This document shows positions 35,839 to 44,897 of a stretch of 64,000 nt of DNA, piece after piece. The first letter of the stretch is position 1; every line of letters starts with the position of its first letter. Source of the DNA: Fibrobacter succinogenes (GTDB lineage Bacteria; Fibrobacterota; Fibrobacteria; Fibrobacterales; Fibrobacteraceae); assembly GCA_902756345.1 (NCBI GenBank), contig CACVQR010000010.1, positions 1 through 64,000 on the forward strand, written 5' to 3'. Under the pieces are notes generated by a model. It did no database searches, was not told the origin of the DNA, and worked only from the letters and a program-made list of their open reading frames with translations. The translations under genes and the position numbers were made by a program.

Positions 35839-37829
35839 TTTTGACCCCCAAGTTTATCGGGAAGACCCATGGAGTAGCGACGGCTCACCCCGAATTCCTG
35901 AATCAGGAAGAGAACGTCAGTTTGTGTGATTTTTAAAACTTTTCCGTTGAGAATCTTGTCGCCTTCTTTGACGGTGTACGAGATAGACGGATTCTTGGAT
36001 TCGACAAGAATTGCAACCGGCACATCCGATTCCCAAATGATACCCACCAGTTCGACCTGGTCAATATTGATACCTTCTTCGACTAAGCCATCGACTTCGA
36101 CAAACGGATCGCGTCGGCCAAAGGAACTATAAGTCACGCGATCTTCGTAGAGGCCATCGAGCTGGCTACCGATCTGCGGAGCACTTGTCGTGAGATTCGT
36201 ACCGCGCTCCTTGTCAACTTGTTTCAAGCGTTCTTCTTGCACAGAGGAAAGTTCGTCAAAGAAACCGACAGCGCGACGGTCGACGTAGCCGACCTTGTTA
36301 CCGAACTGGACTTTGCGATACAAGCCCTTCATATCAAGACTTACCAGACGGTCTCCAAATACAAGACGCTGCATCACCTGAGCGTTTTCATTAGGAGAGG
36401 CATAGAATTCGGTTTCGTCGGCAACCACAATCAGTTCGCGAACGACAGGGCGCAGGTGGAACGTCTGCGAGCCAGAAATAATCTTCTTGCTGCCCTTGTC
36501 AAGATTCTTGACAAAGACATCGAAATTCGGCTTGTCTTCTGAAGACTTCATCCAGTCGCGAATGAAGATGCCCTTGGGCTGTGCAGACCAGAACATAAAG
36601 CCGTCCCTGTTGATTCCCTTTTCGGCAATCTGCAAAACAAATACGCCGTCTTGCACAAGAACTGCAGGCTGTACGGAATTCTTCAACTGCACCTTGAGAC
36701 CGTTAGCGCCCCAAGTTACAGACTTCACGATAGAACCGGCTCCGATTCTGAATACAGGCGACTTCTGCGGACCGGCAAGACCAATCGTAATGGTGTTGTT
36801 CTTGTCGATGCTAGAAATATTCTGCATTACAATATTGTCATCGGCAACAATGCGGAACTGTTCCAGGCCAGAACCAATCAGAACCGTCATTTCTTTAAGC
36901 TTCGGGAGCAGAGCCGAAATGGCTCCGCCTTCGGCGATAGCCTTGTCGATTTGTTTCTGCTGTTCAGCCAAGAGTTTTTCTTGTTCGCGCGCAGCCTTTT
37001 CAGCAGCCTTCTTTTCTTCGGCGAGGCGCTTCTTTTCTTCGAGGGCGGCCTTCTCGGCAGCCTTCTTTTCGGCAGCCAAACGCTTTTTCTCTTCAAGAGC
37101 GGCACGTTCAGCGGCTTTCTTTTCTTCAAGAGCCTGCTTGGCAGCAGCCTTCTTTTCTTCGGCTAAACGCTTCTTCTCCTCAGCGGCCGCCTTTGCAGCA
37201 GCTTTCTTGTCTTCGATGGCCTGTTTTTCAGCAGCTTTCTTTTCTTCGAGAGCGCGCTTTTCGGCAGCCTTCTTCTCTTCGGCCAAGCGTTTCTTTTCTT
37301 CAAGAGCGGCTTTCTTTGCGGCCTTCTTTTCTTCGAGAGCGGCCTTTTCGGCAGCCTTCTTGTCAAGGGCAGCCTGCTTTTCGGCGGCCTTCTTACGGTC
37401 GGCATAGAGCTTCGAAAGCGTCCAGGACTTACCGCCCTTGCTCTTGAGCTTGATCAAGAAATTGGACTTGTCCAAAGCGATTTCGTTCTTGTCAGAGGTA
37501 ATGGCAGCACCGACATCCATTTCAATCTTCAAGAAGGGCAAGCCCTTGTAGGCATCTTTAAAGACCTTCATGGACTTCACGAACTTGGAATTGGCATCGA
37601 CATCGTAGTCACCTTCGCCAAGAGCAAATGTCGTTTCAGAGAAACCGACCGTCAACTTCTTCGAAGAAGCATCGTACTTCTGGAAGAAGGTCGGCAAGTT
37701 CTTTTCGGACGTAAAGGCAAACACCACCTGGCAACCCTTCGCGTCGCAATTAAAGCGAACATCCTTGATCTGGGCGGCACTTGCAAAAGCCGTAAAGGCG
37801 AGCAACAAAAGAAGAATCTTCATTTTCAT
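35835..37829 (-). CDS. pilP: PilP-like pilus protein fused to AMIN, long charged helix and SH3 domains
   Basis: 664 residues, against ~170-180 for a typical PilP. Order: signal peptide (1-19); AMIN-like beta domain (20-130); an uninterrupted Lys/Glu/Ala helix of ~154 residues (145-298) built of EEKKAAEKAAL-type units; a second AMIN-like beta domain (~310-405); an SH3-like domain (~463-525, VVADETEFYASPNENA, GYVDRRAVGFF); and the PilP domain (~560-655) with the family's RRDPF motif. Canonical PilP is a lipoprotein linking PilNO to PilQ; no lipobox Cys is seen here. Between pilO and pilQ in the operon. The gene's repetitive part (36936-37397) is biased but in frame. Confidence 0.85.
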   Translation of the reverse strand: MKMKILLLLLAFTAFASAAQIKDVRFNCDAKGCQVVFAFTSEKNLPTFFQKYDASSKKLTVGFSETTFALGEGDYDVDANSKFVKSMKVFKDAYKGLPFLKIEMDVGAAITSDKNEIALDKSNFLIKLKSKGGKSWTLSKLYADRKKAAEKQAALDKKAAEKAALEEKKAAKKAALEEKKRLAEEKKAAEKRALEEKKAAEKQAIEDKKAAAKAAAEEKKRLAEEKKAAAKQALEEKKAAERAALEEKKRLAAEKKAAEKAALEEKKRLAEEKKAAEKAAREQEKLLAEQQKQIDKAIAEGGAISALLPKLKEMTVLIGSGLEQFRIVADDNIVMQNISSIDKNNTITIGLAGPQKSPVFRIGAGSIVKSVTWGANGLKVQLKNSVQPAVLVQDGVFVLQIAEKGINRDGFMFWSAQPKGIFIRDWMKSSEDKPNFDVFVKNLDKGSKKIISGSQTFHLRPVVRELIVVADETEFYASPNENAQVMQRLVFGDRLVSLDMKGLYRKVQFGNKVGYVDRRAVGFFDELSSVQEERLKQVDKERGTNLTTSAPQIGSQLDGLYEDRVTYSSFGRRDPFVEVDGLVEEGINIDQVELVGIIWESDVPVAILVESKNPSISYTVKEGDKILNGKVLKITQTDVLFLIQEFGVSRRYSMGLPDKLGGQK

Positions 37830-38428
37830 TATTTGCCCACCTTCTTGGATGTGTACGTCGTAAGGTTGAACGTGACCGACATGGTAATCGGAGTCCAGCC
37901 GTGAGTTTCAGACTTTTCGACTTCAGCCTTGATACCCGAATAACGGTTCAGGCGAAGATTCGTAATGGCAGTCGGGTAATTGAAGTTCGCAATTTCTGCA
38001 AACAGGTAACCCAGCATGTGGTAGCCAGAATTGACTGCAATCGAGTAGCGGTTTTCGATATAGTGTTCCTTTTCGGCGCGACCTTCAGGATTGAACTTCT
38101 GGATCTGCACCATGGAACTACGAATCACCGCGTAAAGGTCCTGCAAGCGCAGCGGCACCTTTTCTTCTTCGGGGAACATTTCCTTCAGCTTTTCGAAATC
38201 CTTTTCGGCCTGGGCCAATTGCATTTCGAGTTCTGCCACGCGATGTTTCTTGGCGTTGATCTTATCCAGTTCAGCCTGAGCCGACTGGAGATCGCGTTCC
38301 AAGGATTCGCGCTGATAGGTAAACGGATCCCACATGTAGTTATACACTAAATGTGCGGCAGCCATAATCAAGAGGCACACGATTATGGCGTATACGTTTC
38401 GTTTGTCTTTAAGATCTATCTTACCCAT
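37829..38428 (-). CDS. pilO: Type IV pilus inner-membrane protein PilO
   Basis: 199 residues from ATG 38428, preceded by GGGAGGGTGATA. One membrane helix (~15-32), a coiled coil (~40-85) and the ferredoxin-like C-terminal domain (residues ~95-190). Forms a heterodimer with PilN in the alignment subcomplex. The start lies within the pilN 3' end (8-base overlap), and its stop shares a base with the pilP start. Confidence 0.85.
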   Translation of the reverse strand: MGKIDLKDKRNVYAIIVCLLIMAAAHLVYNYMWDPFTYQRESLERDLQSAQAELDKINAKKHRVAELEMQLAQAEKDFEKLKEMFPEEEKVPLRLQDLYAVIRSSMVQIQKFNPEGRAEKEHYIENRYSIAVNSGYHMLGYLFAEIANFNYPTAITNLRLNRYSGIKAEVEKSETHGWTPITMSVTFNLTTYTSKKVGK

Positions 38429-39044
38429 TATCACCCTCCCCAAGGCCAAGGTCCCGCTTGAGGATTACCTTGATGGTGAAATTATAGGCTTCTTTCCCTT
38501 CCTGTTTCGAGGTCGAGATGGTCACCAGCGAAACCGACTCGATGCTCACCTGCTTCTCGAGTTTTACCATGTATTCGGCAACTTCCGAGAAGTCGTAAGT
38601 GACACCACGCATTTCAAGATCGAATTCACCCATCTGGTTAATGCTTGTAATCCACATGTTAGGCGGAAGCACCGACGAGATATTTTCGAACAAAATAACC
38701 CAGCGTTTCTTGCTCACCTGAATAGACTTGAGTGCGTTGATCTTTGTGTTGATCACGCCCTGTTTCTGTTCGAGGTCAGAAATCTTGGAAAGCAGCGGAC
38801 GTTCGCGTTCCACTTCTTCCTGAACGCGCGTCAGTTCAGTGCTCAGACCGCTAATGGTTTCGTTAATATAGGTCTGCAACATGAGCACGGCGACAATTGC
38901 GACAATCAGTCCAACTGTCGGCCAAATAATGCGCCGGTCCGTTATCCATGTAAAGTCTTTCTGCTTCTTGCGGTATTCCGGAGGAAGCAAGTTAATGGAA
39001 ATGGCCAAGGCATTTCTTGTGGTTTCTTTTTTCGTAGACGCCAT
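38421..39044 (-). CDS. pilN: Type IV pilus protein PilN
   Basis: 207 residues. The cytoplasmic N-terminus carries the conserved PilM-binding motif (ISINLLPPEYR, canonical INLLPWR), followed by one membrane helix (~35-55), coiled coil and a ferredoxin-like periplasmic domain. The start overlaps the pilM stop by one base. Confidence 0.9.
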   Translation of the reverse strand: MASTKKETTRNALAISINLLPPEYRKKQKDFTWITDRRIIWPTVGLIVAIVAVLMLQTYINETISGLSTELTRVQEEVERERPLLSKISDLEQKQGVINTKINALKSIQVSKKRWVILFENISSVLPPNMWITSINQMGEFDLEMRGVTYDFSEVAEYMVKLEKQVSIESVSLVTISTSKQEGKEAYNFTIKVILKRDLGLGEGDNG

Positions 39045-40189
39045 TAGAATTTCCTCATCGCCAAGCCCAACGCAGGGGCATAAATATTAGACAAGGCAAT
39101 AGAAAGTCCGCCTTCGCCGAAGACCTTGGAATCACAAGGCACGAGCCTGAACGGATTCACCGTATCGGTTTCAATGCCAGCGTGTTCCGCGACAAATTCC
39201 CTTAGACCAGGGGCGGCGGCTCCGCCTCCGCCCAACAAGATTTTGTCGAGCGGTTTAGAATCTTCCGAAGACGAGAAGTAGCGGATACCGATATCGATCT
39301 GCGCCATCAGGTCCTCGTATGCCAGTCGGAGCGCTGCTTCGACTTCAGCTTCAGAGAATCCATCCACAATGGACAGGTCACCCTTGCTTAAAATTTCATG
39401 ACATTTTTCAGAATCGATGCCCAAGTTCATGCAGGTCTTGCTGATGACCATATCCAGGGAACCACCAGCCATGGCACGCATCGAATGGAACTGGCCATCC
39501 TGAACAAAAGCAACGCTCATCTTCTTTTCGCCGATATTGAAGATGGCGACGGTCTTGTCCTTTTCGGAGTCTTCTACCGTCGCAACGTAAGCATTTAGCA
39601 GGCCAAAAATATCGACATCCAGCGCCGACAGTTTGAGCCCACGGCGATTAAAGAACTGAGCCCAAGAGTCCAAAAGAGCACTCTTTGCAGCCACCACATT
39701 CACCTTGACATCGTCACCTTCGCGAGAATAGATTTCGTAGTCGATCACGTTGTCCTGGTCATCGAAGGGAGGACGGGACTGGGCGGTCTGAAGAATAATG
39801 GCGGCTTCATTTCCGTTTTTCGGGACCTTAACGGACAAGCGATCCACCAGCACACCACCGGCACCGGCTCCGCAGTTCACCGAAGCGACAATTTCGCAGG
39901 AATCATCAATCGGATGGCGAATCAAGAGCTTTGCCATCGCTTCGGCAAGCAATTCTGCACCATCCTTTTCACGTTTCCCTTCCTGATCAGTCGGGGCATC
40001 CCCTTCGCGCACCTGGATTTCACCGTTTACGATGCATCCATCCGGCACGCGTTCCAGGTCGGCATCCAAAACAATCTTGTTTCCGCTCGCGCCATGCAAG
40101 ACCTTTACGTACTTGATGCTGTAATGGCCAACATCAATACCGACGGTCTCGCGCATGCCACGGATTTTAGAAATCAATCCTAAAGCCAA
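39044..40189 (-). CDS. pilM: Type IV pilus ATPase-fold protein PilM
   Basis: 381 residues, actin/FtsA-like fold. Phosphate motifs are visible: VGIDVGHYSIKYV near the N-terminus, AIFNIGEKKM in the middle and KILLGGGGAAAPGL near residue 320. PilM is the cytoplasmic ring binding PilN. The start codon is TTG at 40189 with CGGAG 8 bases upstream. A perfect sigma-70-type promoter precedes it. First gene of pilMNOPQ. Confidence 0.9.
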   Translation of the reverse strand: MALGLISKIRGMRETVGIDVGHYSIKYVKVLHGASGNKIVLDADLERVPDGCIVNGEIQVREGDAPTDQEGKREKDGAELLAEAMAKLLIRHPIDDSCEIVASVNCGAGAGGVLVDRLSVKVPKNGNEAAIILQTAQSRPPFDDQDNVIDYEIYSREGDDVKVNVVAAKSALLDSWAQFFNRRGLKLSALDVDIFGLLNAYVATVEDSEKDKTVAIFNIGEKKMSVAFVQDGQFHSMRAMAGGSLDMVISKTCMNLGIDSEKCHEILSKGDLSIVDGFSEAEVEAALRLAYEDLMAQIDIGIRYFSSSEDSKPLDKILLGGGGAAAPGLREFVAEHAGIETDTVNPFRLVPCDSKVFGEGGLSIALSNIYAPALGLAMRKF

Positions 40190-40222
40190 AGTTAACTCCG
40201 ATTGTAAAACATTTCCTTACTA

Positions 40223-40251
40223 ATTCTACCTTTATAAAAGGAGAATGTCAA
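40223..40251 (-). promoter_or_regulatory. Promoter of the pilMNOPQ operon
   Basis: Minus strand: TTGACA (40246-40251), 17-base spacer, TAGAAT (40223-40228), followed by TAG. Leader of about 27 bases. Confidence 0.65.
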
Positions 40252-40287
40252 GCGAAAAATTCATCTAAGTCATTGAAAATGAACTAC

Positions 40288-41367
40288 TTAGACCTCTTTT
40301 ACCCACTTTTTCGTCTCTTTTTTTGACTTGCTCAGCTCAAACAGGTACTGAAGCACCCTTTCCTGGGTCCAACCGAACTTACCACGGAAAGAGGCCGTAA
40401 GGCAATAGTAATTAGGAAATTCTTGGTTTCTTTGGCCTAAATTGCGCAAAATTTCAATTTCCACGTCTTCGTCACCGAAACTCGGGAGTTCAAACTGGAT
40501 ACGCATGTGCTGGCCCGGATAGCATTCTTTGGGCAGTCCAATCATGATACCGCCAGCAGAAAGGTCAAGCAAAGTCCCGTACAATGTTTCACCATTTTCG
40601 AACACGGCCGTTACAGGGAAGGCGACCTGTTCACGAACCCAGCGACGCAACTGGCGCTTGTCCAGGGACGAGGAATGAGGTAAAACTAAATTTGCAGAAT
40701 CATCGAGGCGACGGATAGACACCGTGGTCGAATAAATGGCATCGTCTGGGCGAGTCCAACGAATACGAATGTCACGTCCGACAAAAGACTTGGCCGGACC
40801 GTCACTTCCATCGTAAGAGATTGCCCATTCCTTTTCGGTACGCCATACAATTTCGGATCTCTTAATCAAGGTTCCGTTGTCGGGAATCATGTCAATTCGG
40901 TCGCCAACATTAAACTGTCTGGTCGAATAGATTTCAGACAAAGGATTCGAGGCCGTGAAGTTCATCTTGTTGCGCAAGCGCTCCACTGCTTCCAGGGTTT
41001 CATCGCGGACATCGAACACGTTGCGCGCATCATAGAACGCTGTAACAGCCTGCTCAAAAAGGCCCGACGAATTCAGAATGGCGTCCTTGTTTTCAAAAGT
41101 CGACTTTCTGATTATTTTGTCCAAAGTCCTTTTTTCTTTGTCCGAAAAACCACGTTCTGACACCTTTTCGTCAAACAGCTGAGTTCCAAACATTTCTTCG
41201 TTTTCACGACGACTATTAATGCAATGGATTTCCCACAGTGCAAATAACGCAAAGAATAAACAGATGATGAACGCAACAAAGACTATAACAAGGGGATGCG
41301 GGGGCCACGTCAGCAGCTCACGCCACATCAAAACCAGATCAGACAATTGTTGCAGCAGATTAGACAT
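40288..41367 (-). CDS. Membrane-anchored PilZ-domain protein
   Basis: 359 residues. One membrane helix near the N-terminus (~25-47), a mixed cytoplasmic region (~60-220), and a C-terminal PilZ domain (~228-345). The cyclic-di-GMP motifs are recognisable: RRWVREQVAFPV (RxxxR) and LLDLSAGGIMI (D/NxSxxG). It is therefore a likely receptor for cyclic di-GMP. It starts 19 bases after the pyrC' stop, so it may be read from the pyr operon, and it lies next to the pilus operon, which fits a role in pilus or surface control (inference). Confidence 0.8.
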   Translation of the reverse strand: MSNLLQQLSDLVLMWRELLTWPPHPLVIVFVAFIICLFFALFALWEIHCINSRRENEEMFGTQLFDEKVSERGFSDKEKRTLDKIIRKSTFENKDAILNSSGLFEQAVTAFYDARNVFDVRDETLEAVERLRNKMNFTASNPLSEIYSTRQFNVGDRIDMIPDNGTLIKRSEIVWRTEKEWAISYDGSDGPAKSFVGRDIRIRWTRPDDAIYSTTVSIRRLDDSANLVLPHSSSLDKRQLRRWVREQVAFPVTAVFENGETLYGTLLDLSAGGIMIGLPKECYPGQHMRIQFELPSFGDEDVEIEILRNLGQRNQEFPNYYCLTASFRGKFGWTQERVLQYLFELSKSKKETKKWVKEV

Positions 41368-41386
41368 AGTTTTTCAGAAGACCGAA

Positions 41387-42673
41387 CTAAAGTTTCGTCC
41401 ACACTCCGCTAACGAAGGTCGCCAGAATCGAAGACGGAAGCGTCTTGCCCAGCAACGGAGAATTGCTCACGTGGCCTGCAAAATCCTTCTTGGAAACTTC
41501 GTGCGGCTTATTCGGATCGAGAATCACGATGTTTGACATCTTTTGAGTGTTTTCGTCAAAGGCCGACTTTGCGCCGACCAACTTTGCAGGGGCAAGCGAC
41601 AGAAGTTCAATGGCGCGAGCCTCGCCCACTCTGGCACACAGCTCCTTCCAAATGGCAGGGAGCGCGATTTCAAGAGAGAGTGCTCCCGGCACGGAATCTT
41701 CGAAGTTCACTTCGGTATCCTGGCCAAGCACCGGCGTGTGGTTCATGCTGATAGCATTCACCGTACCGTCTTCAATACCTTTCCACAAGGCCTCGCGGTC
41801 AGCAGCAGAACGAATCGGAGGCAGAATGTGGTATGCAGAATCCAAGGTTTCCAGGCAGGAATCGTCCAAAAGCAAATGGTACAAGCCGACATCGCACGTG
41901 ACATCGATACCCTTCTTGCGGGCTTCGCGCACGAGGTCGAGCGTTTCGCCACAAGTCACCTGCTTAAAGTGCACCGGCACCTGCAAGAATCGGGCCATTT
42001 CGAGCACCGTATGGGCGGCAATGGTTTCAGCAATGCGCGGGATTCCCTTCATGCCGAGCATGTCGGAGTAAGCGCCTTCATGCACACAGCCATGCTTACG
42101 GAGCGACTTGTCCAGCGGCTGGAAGAAGAATCGCTTGTTAGTCATTTTGCCATATTCCATGGCAAGACGGATAAAACGTGTCGAAGGAATCGCTTCGTTG
42201 CCGTCGCCAAAGCCGGCAACGCAGTCATCTTCGGCGAGTTCCATCATTTCGGCGAGGCTGTCGGAACCGAAGCCCTTGCTGTATGCGCCCAGGAACTTGA
42301 TATCGAAACGGTTGGCAAAGTTGTATTCCAAATCAGGCGAGTTCACGCGGAACTTCATTGCCGAAAGCTTGTCCGCATCATCAATCGGATTGGCAGCGCT
42401 TTCGTACAGGGCGCCGCAAAAGCCGCCACGGTGCAAGGCATCAAGGCCATCTGCAAACGTGTAGACGTCGTCGCGGAGCGGTTCCATAAAATCAACACCC
42501 AAGCCAAACAAGGCTGGCATTACCAAGGCGCCACCACAATCGAATTCTTCTGTAGCAAGCCCCTTTCCCTGTTCGAAAGCGACTTCTTTACGATTTTCAA
42601 AAGACTTGCCGTTCCAAACTTTCGCATTCTTGAGGACGAGATTCTTGATGTTCAATTCCTTATGCATTTTCAT
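41387..42673 (-). CDS. pyrC': Non-catalytic dihydroorotase-like protein (PyrC')
   Basis: 428 residues, amidohydrolase fold of type I dihydroorotase. The metal-binding H-x-H at the end of the first strand (canonical GLIDLHVHLREP) reads ALFGLGVDFMEP here, with both His replaced (Gly59, Asp61), and the late DHAPH motif reads NHTPV. So it cannot bind the two zinc ions. Such inactive PyrC' subunits are known in Pseudomonas, where they are needed to assemble active aspartate transcarbamoylase with PyrB; the gene order here is the same. Start ATG 42673 after GGAGGT, inside the pyrB 3' end (14-base overlap). A true dihydroorotase should be encoded elsewhere. Confidence 0.85.
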   Translation of the reverse strand: MKMHKELNIKNLVLKNAKVWNGKSFENRKEVAFEQGKGLATEEFDCGGALVMPALFGLGVDFMEPLRDDVYTFADGLDALHRGGFCGALYESAANPIDDADKLSAMKFRVNSPDLEYNFANRFDIKFLGAYSKGFGSDSLAEMMELAEDDCVAGFGDGNEAIPSTRFIRLAMEYGKMTNKRFFFQPLDKSLRKHGCVHEGAYSDMLGMKGIPRIAETIAAHTVLEMARFLQVPVHFKQVTCGETLDLVREARKKGIDVTCDVGLYHLLLDDSCLETLDSAYHILPPIRSAADREALWKGIEDGTVNAISMNHTPVLGQDTEVNFEDSVPGALSLEIALPAIWKELCARVGEARAIELLSLAPAKLVGAKSAFDENTQKMSNIVILDPNKPHEVSKKDFAGHVSNSPLLGKTLPSSILATFVSGVWTKL

Positions 42674-43619
42674 TTGCACGACCTCCAGCCAAAAGGTAAA
42701 GCACTGCCATACGCACGGCAACGCCGTTAGTCACCTGATCCAAAATCACGGAATGTTCACCGTCAGCGATATCGCTGTCCAGTTCCACACCGCGGTTAAT
42801 CGGACCCGGGTGCATCAAGATGACCTTGTCCTTGGCTTCAGAAAGGACCTTCTCGGTAATACCGAAGAAGTTGCGGTATTCGCGCATGCTCGGGAGGAGC
42901 GCGTCGTCCATACGTTCCTTTTGCAAGCGGAGCGCAATCACGGCATCGGCGTCTTCGACAGCCTTGTAGACATCGGTTTCCCAAGAGACGCTACCCGCAA
43001 GTTCCTTGTACTGCAGAAGTTCGGTATTGCGCGGCACCAAGGTGGAAGGTCCGCAAAGCGTCACGTGAGCACCCATAGTAGTCATGCCCCAGATATTACT
43101 GCGGGCCACGCGGCTGTGGCGGATATCGCCTACGATTGCCACCTTCTTGCCTTCGAGTGTTCCAAGTTTTTCTTCGACCGTGAGCATGTCCAACAGAGAC
43201 TGCGTCGGGTGTTCGTGGGCGCCGTCGCCCGCATTCACGATAATGGCGTCGCTGTGTTCGGCGAGGAACTTGGGTACCCCAGTCCCCTTGTGGCGGACCA
43301 CCACGATATCGATTTTCATCGACTCGATATTGCGGAGCGTGTCGACCAGCGTTTCGCCCTTCTTGACACTGGAGTTCGAGCTTGCGAAGTTCACCGTGTC
43401 GGCAGAGAGGCGCTTTTCGGCCAGTTCAAAACTCGTGCGAGTACGGGTACTGTTCTCGAAGAACAGGTTCACCACCGTCATGCCGCGAAGGCTCGGGACC
43501 TTCTTGACCGGGCGTTCCAAAATTTCGCGGAACTGCTTGGCGTTATCCAAAATAGTACGAATATCGGACTTGGATACCCCCTGAAGTCCGAACAAATGCT
43601 TGATCTGAAGTGCGCTCAC
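42660..43619 (-). CDS. pyrB: Aspartate carbamoyltransferase catalytic chain
   Basis: 319 residues. Condenses carbamoyl phosphate with aspartate, the committed step of pyrimidine synthesis. The carbamoyl-phosphate site ENSTRTRTSFE and the loops GDIRHSRVARSN and MHPGPINRG are present. One base separates it from pyrR upstream; pyrC' overlaps its end. No pyrI regulatory chain is present, consistent with a PyrB-PyrC' complex. Confidence 0.95.
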   Translation of the reverse strand: MSALQIKHLFGLQGVSKSDIRTILDNAKQFREILERPVKKVPSLRGMTVVNLFFENSTRTRTSFELAEKRLSADTVNFASSNSSVKKGETLVDTLRNIESMKIDIVVVRHKGTGVPKFLAEHSDAIIVNAGDGAHEHPTQSLLDMLTVEEKLGTLEGKKVAIVGDIRHSRVARSNIWGMTTMGAHVTLCGPSTLVPRNTELLQYKELAGSVSWETDVYKAVEDADAVIALRLQKERMDDALLPSMREYRNFFGITEKVLSEAKDKVILMHPGPINRGVELDSDIADGEHSVILDQVTNGVAVRMAVLYLLAGGRANENA

Positions 43620-43620
43620 G

Positions 43621-44181
43621 TTATCCCTCCACTTCTACGAGGTATACAGAATTTTCTTTGTCAATCGGTTCAATTTGCACGCGGACTTCCTGGTCCTGTG
43701 CGGTCTCGACCGTAAGTCCTACGCAATCGGGCGCAATCGGAAGTTCACGGTGACCACGGTCCACCAGCACGCAAAGGCGAATGGCCGCCGGGCGTCCGAG
43801 GTCTAGAATCGCCTGCATGGCAGCACGCACCGAGCGGCCCGTGTAGAGCACGTCATCCACGAGAATCACCGTCTTGCCTTCAACCGAGGCAGGCATTTCG
43901 GTGACTCGGATTTCGGTCGTACCGACATGTTTACGGTAATGGAAGTCGTCGCGGTAGAAGGTCGCATCGAGGCTACCCATCGGCACAGTCTTGTTAAACT
44001 TTTGACTTAAGCGTTCGCAGATTTTTTTTGCGAGAGGGATTCCGCGGCTTGCCATGCCGAGCACCACCATGTCATCGGCAGTCGGGTGCATTTTGGCAAG
44101 CTTTGCCGCCATTTCGTCGAGAGCGAATTCCATTGCCTGGGCAGACAGGAGCTCTCTGATTTTTTTGCAGTTGTCTTTCAT
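43621..44181 (-). CDS. pyrR: PyrR bifunctional regulator / uracil phosphoribosyltransferase
   Basis: 186 residues. Contains the PRPP-binding motif VILVDDVLYTGRSVRAAM and MASRGIPLA typical of PyrR. In Gram-positive bacteria PyrR binds pyr leader RNA and attenuates transcription; elsewhere it is mainly a uracil phosphoribosyltransferase. I see no anti-terminator/terminator pair upstream: the 5' region consists of the B4 repeat. First gene of pyrR-pyrB-pyrC'. Confidence 0.9.
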   Translation of the reverse strand: MKDNCKKIRELLSAQAMEFALDEMAAKLAKMHPTADDMVVLGMASRGIPLAKKICERLSQKFNKTVPMGSLDATFYRDDFHYRKHVGTTEIRVTEMPASVEGKTVILVDDVLYTGRSVRAAMQAILDLGRPAAIRLCVLVDRGHRELPIAPDCVGLTVETAQDQEVRVQIEPIDKENSVYLVEVEG

Positions 44182-44183
44182 AA

Positions 44184-44214
44184 ATAGTAGACAGTAGGAA
44201 GTTCGAAGTAGGAT
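44184..44214. repeat. Family B repeat (B4) in the pyrR leader
   Basis: AGTAGACAGTAGGAAGTTCG units, ending 2 bases before the pyrR ATG on the minus strand. Single arm only. Confidence 0.65.
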
Positions 44215-44348
44215 GTTTTTCTGTTAATCTAGCATTTTTTATGGTTTTTCGCCTTTAAGTACAGAAATAGACCCCATTTTTTTGTATATATAAGAAAAGA
44301 AACATCAAACCCCGGTAAAGCCTTGCCGGGACATTAACAGGAGATTTT

Positions 44349-44894
44349 ATGTTCAATCAGCTTGGCAAACCCGAAGCAGGCGAAACCATCGCCATCATGA
44401 AGACCAACCACGGCACCATGAAGCTGCGCATTTTTGAAGATATCGTCGGCGAATGCGCCACGAACTTCGTCGAACTCGCCAAGCAGGGCAAGTACGACGG
44501 CGCACCGTTCCACCGCATTATCAAGGACTTCATGATCCAGGGTGGCGACTTTACCCGCAGAAACGGCACGGGTGGCCACTCCGCCAAGGGTCCCGGCACC
44601 ACGATCGGCGACAAGTACGACCCGCGCCTCACCCACATGCGTGGCGCCCTGAGCTGGGCAAAGACGGCCATGCCGAACTCCATCGGTAGCCAGTTCTTCA
44701 TTGTCCACGGCGACAACGTACACTTCTTGGACCACGACCAGGTTGGCCCCGGCCCCGCTGACGGCTACTCCGTATTCGGCCAGCTTTACGAAGGTTTCGA
44801 AGTCCTCGACGAAATCGCAGGCGTCAAGACCGACCGCCGCGACGCCCCGTACGAAGACGTGATTATCGAATCCGTGACGATTGAAAAGGCGTAA
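44349..44894 (+). CDS. ppiB: Cyclophilin-type peptidyl-prolyl isomerase
   Basis: 181 residues, cytoplasmic (no signal peptide). Catalyses cis-trans isomerisation of proline bonds. The active-site FHRIIKDFMIQGGDF with the catalytic Arg, and SQFFIVHGD, match cyclophilins. Start ATG with AGGAG upstream; the leader holds a small CCCGG/CCGGG hairpin (44311-44330). Confidence 0.95.
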   Translation: MFNQLGKPEAGETIAIMKTNHGTMKLRIFEDIVGECATNFVELAKQGKYDGAPFHRIIKDFMIQGGDFTRRNGTGGHSAKGPGTTIGDKYDPRLTHMRGALSWAKTAMPNSIGSQFFIVHGDNVHFLDHDQVGPGPADGYSVFGQLYEGFEVLDEIAGVKTDRRDAPYEDVIIESVTIEKA

Positions 44895-44897
44895 TTA

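Noticed and set aside
36936-37397. Lys/Glu/Ala-rich stretch of PilP as a frame error or non-coding low-complexity repeat
   Set aside because: The frame is open throughout and leads into a well-formed SH3 and PilP domain, so it is coding.
44182-44348. PyrR-dependent attenuator upstream of pyrR
   Set aside because: No anti-terminator/terminator pair or conserved PyrR loop can be drawn; the region is a B repeat and AT-rich sequence.
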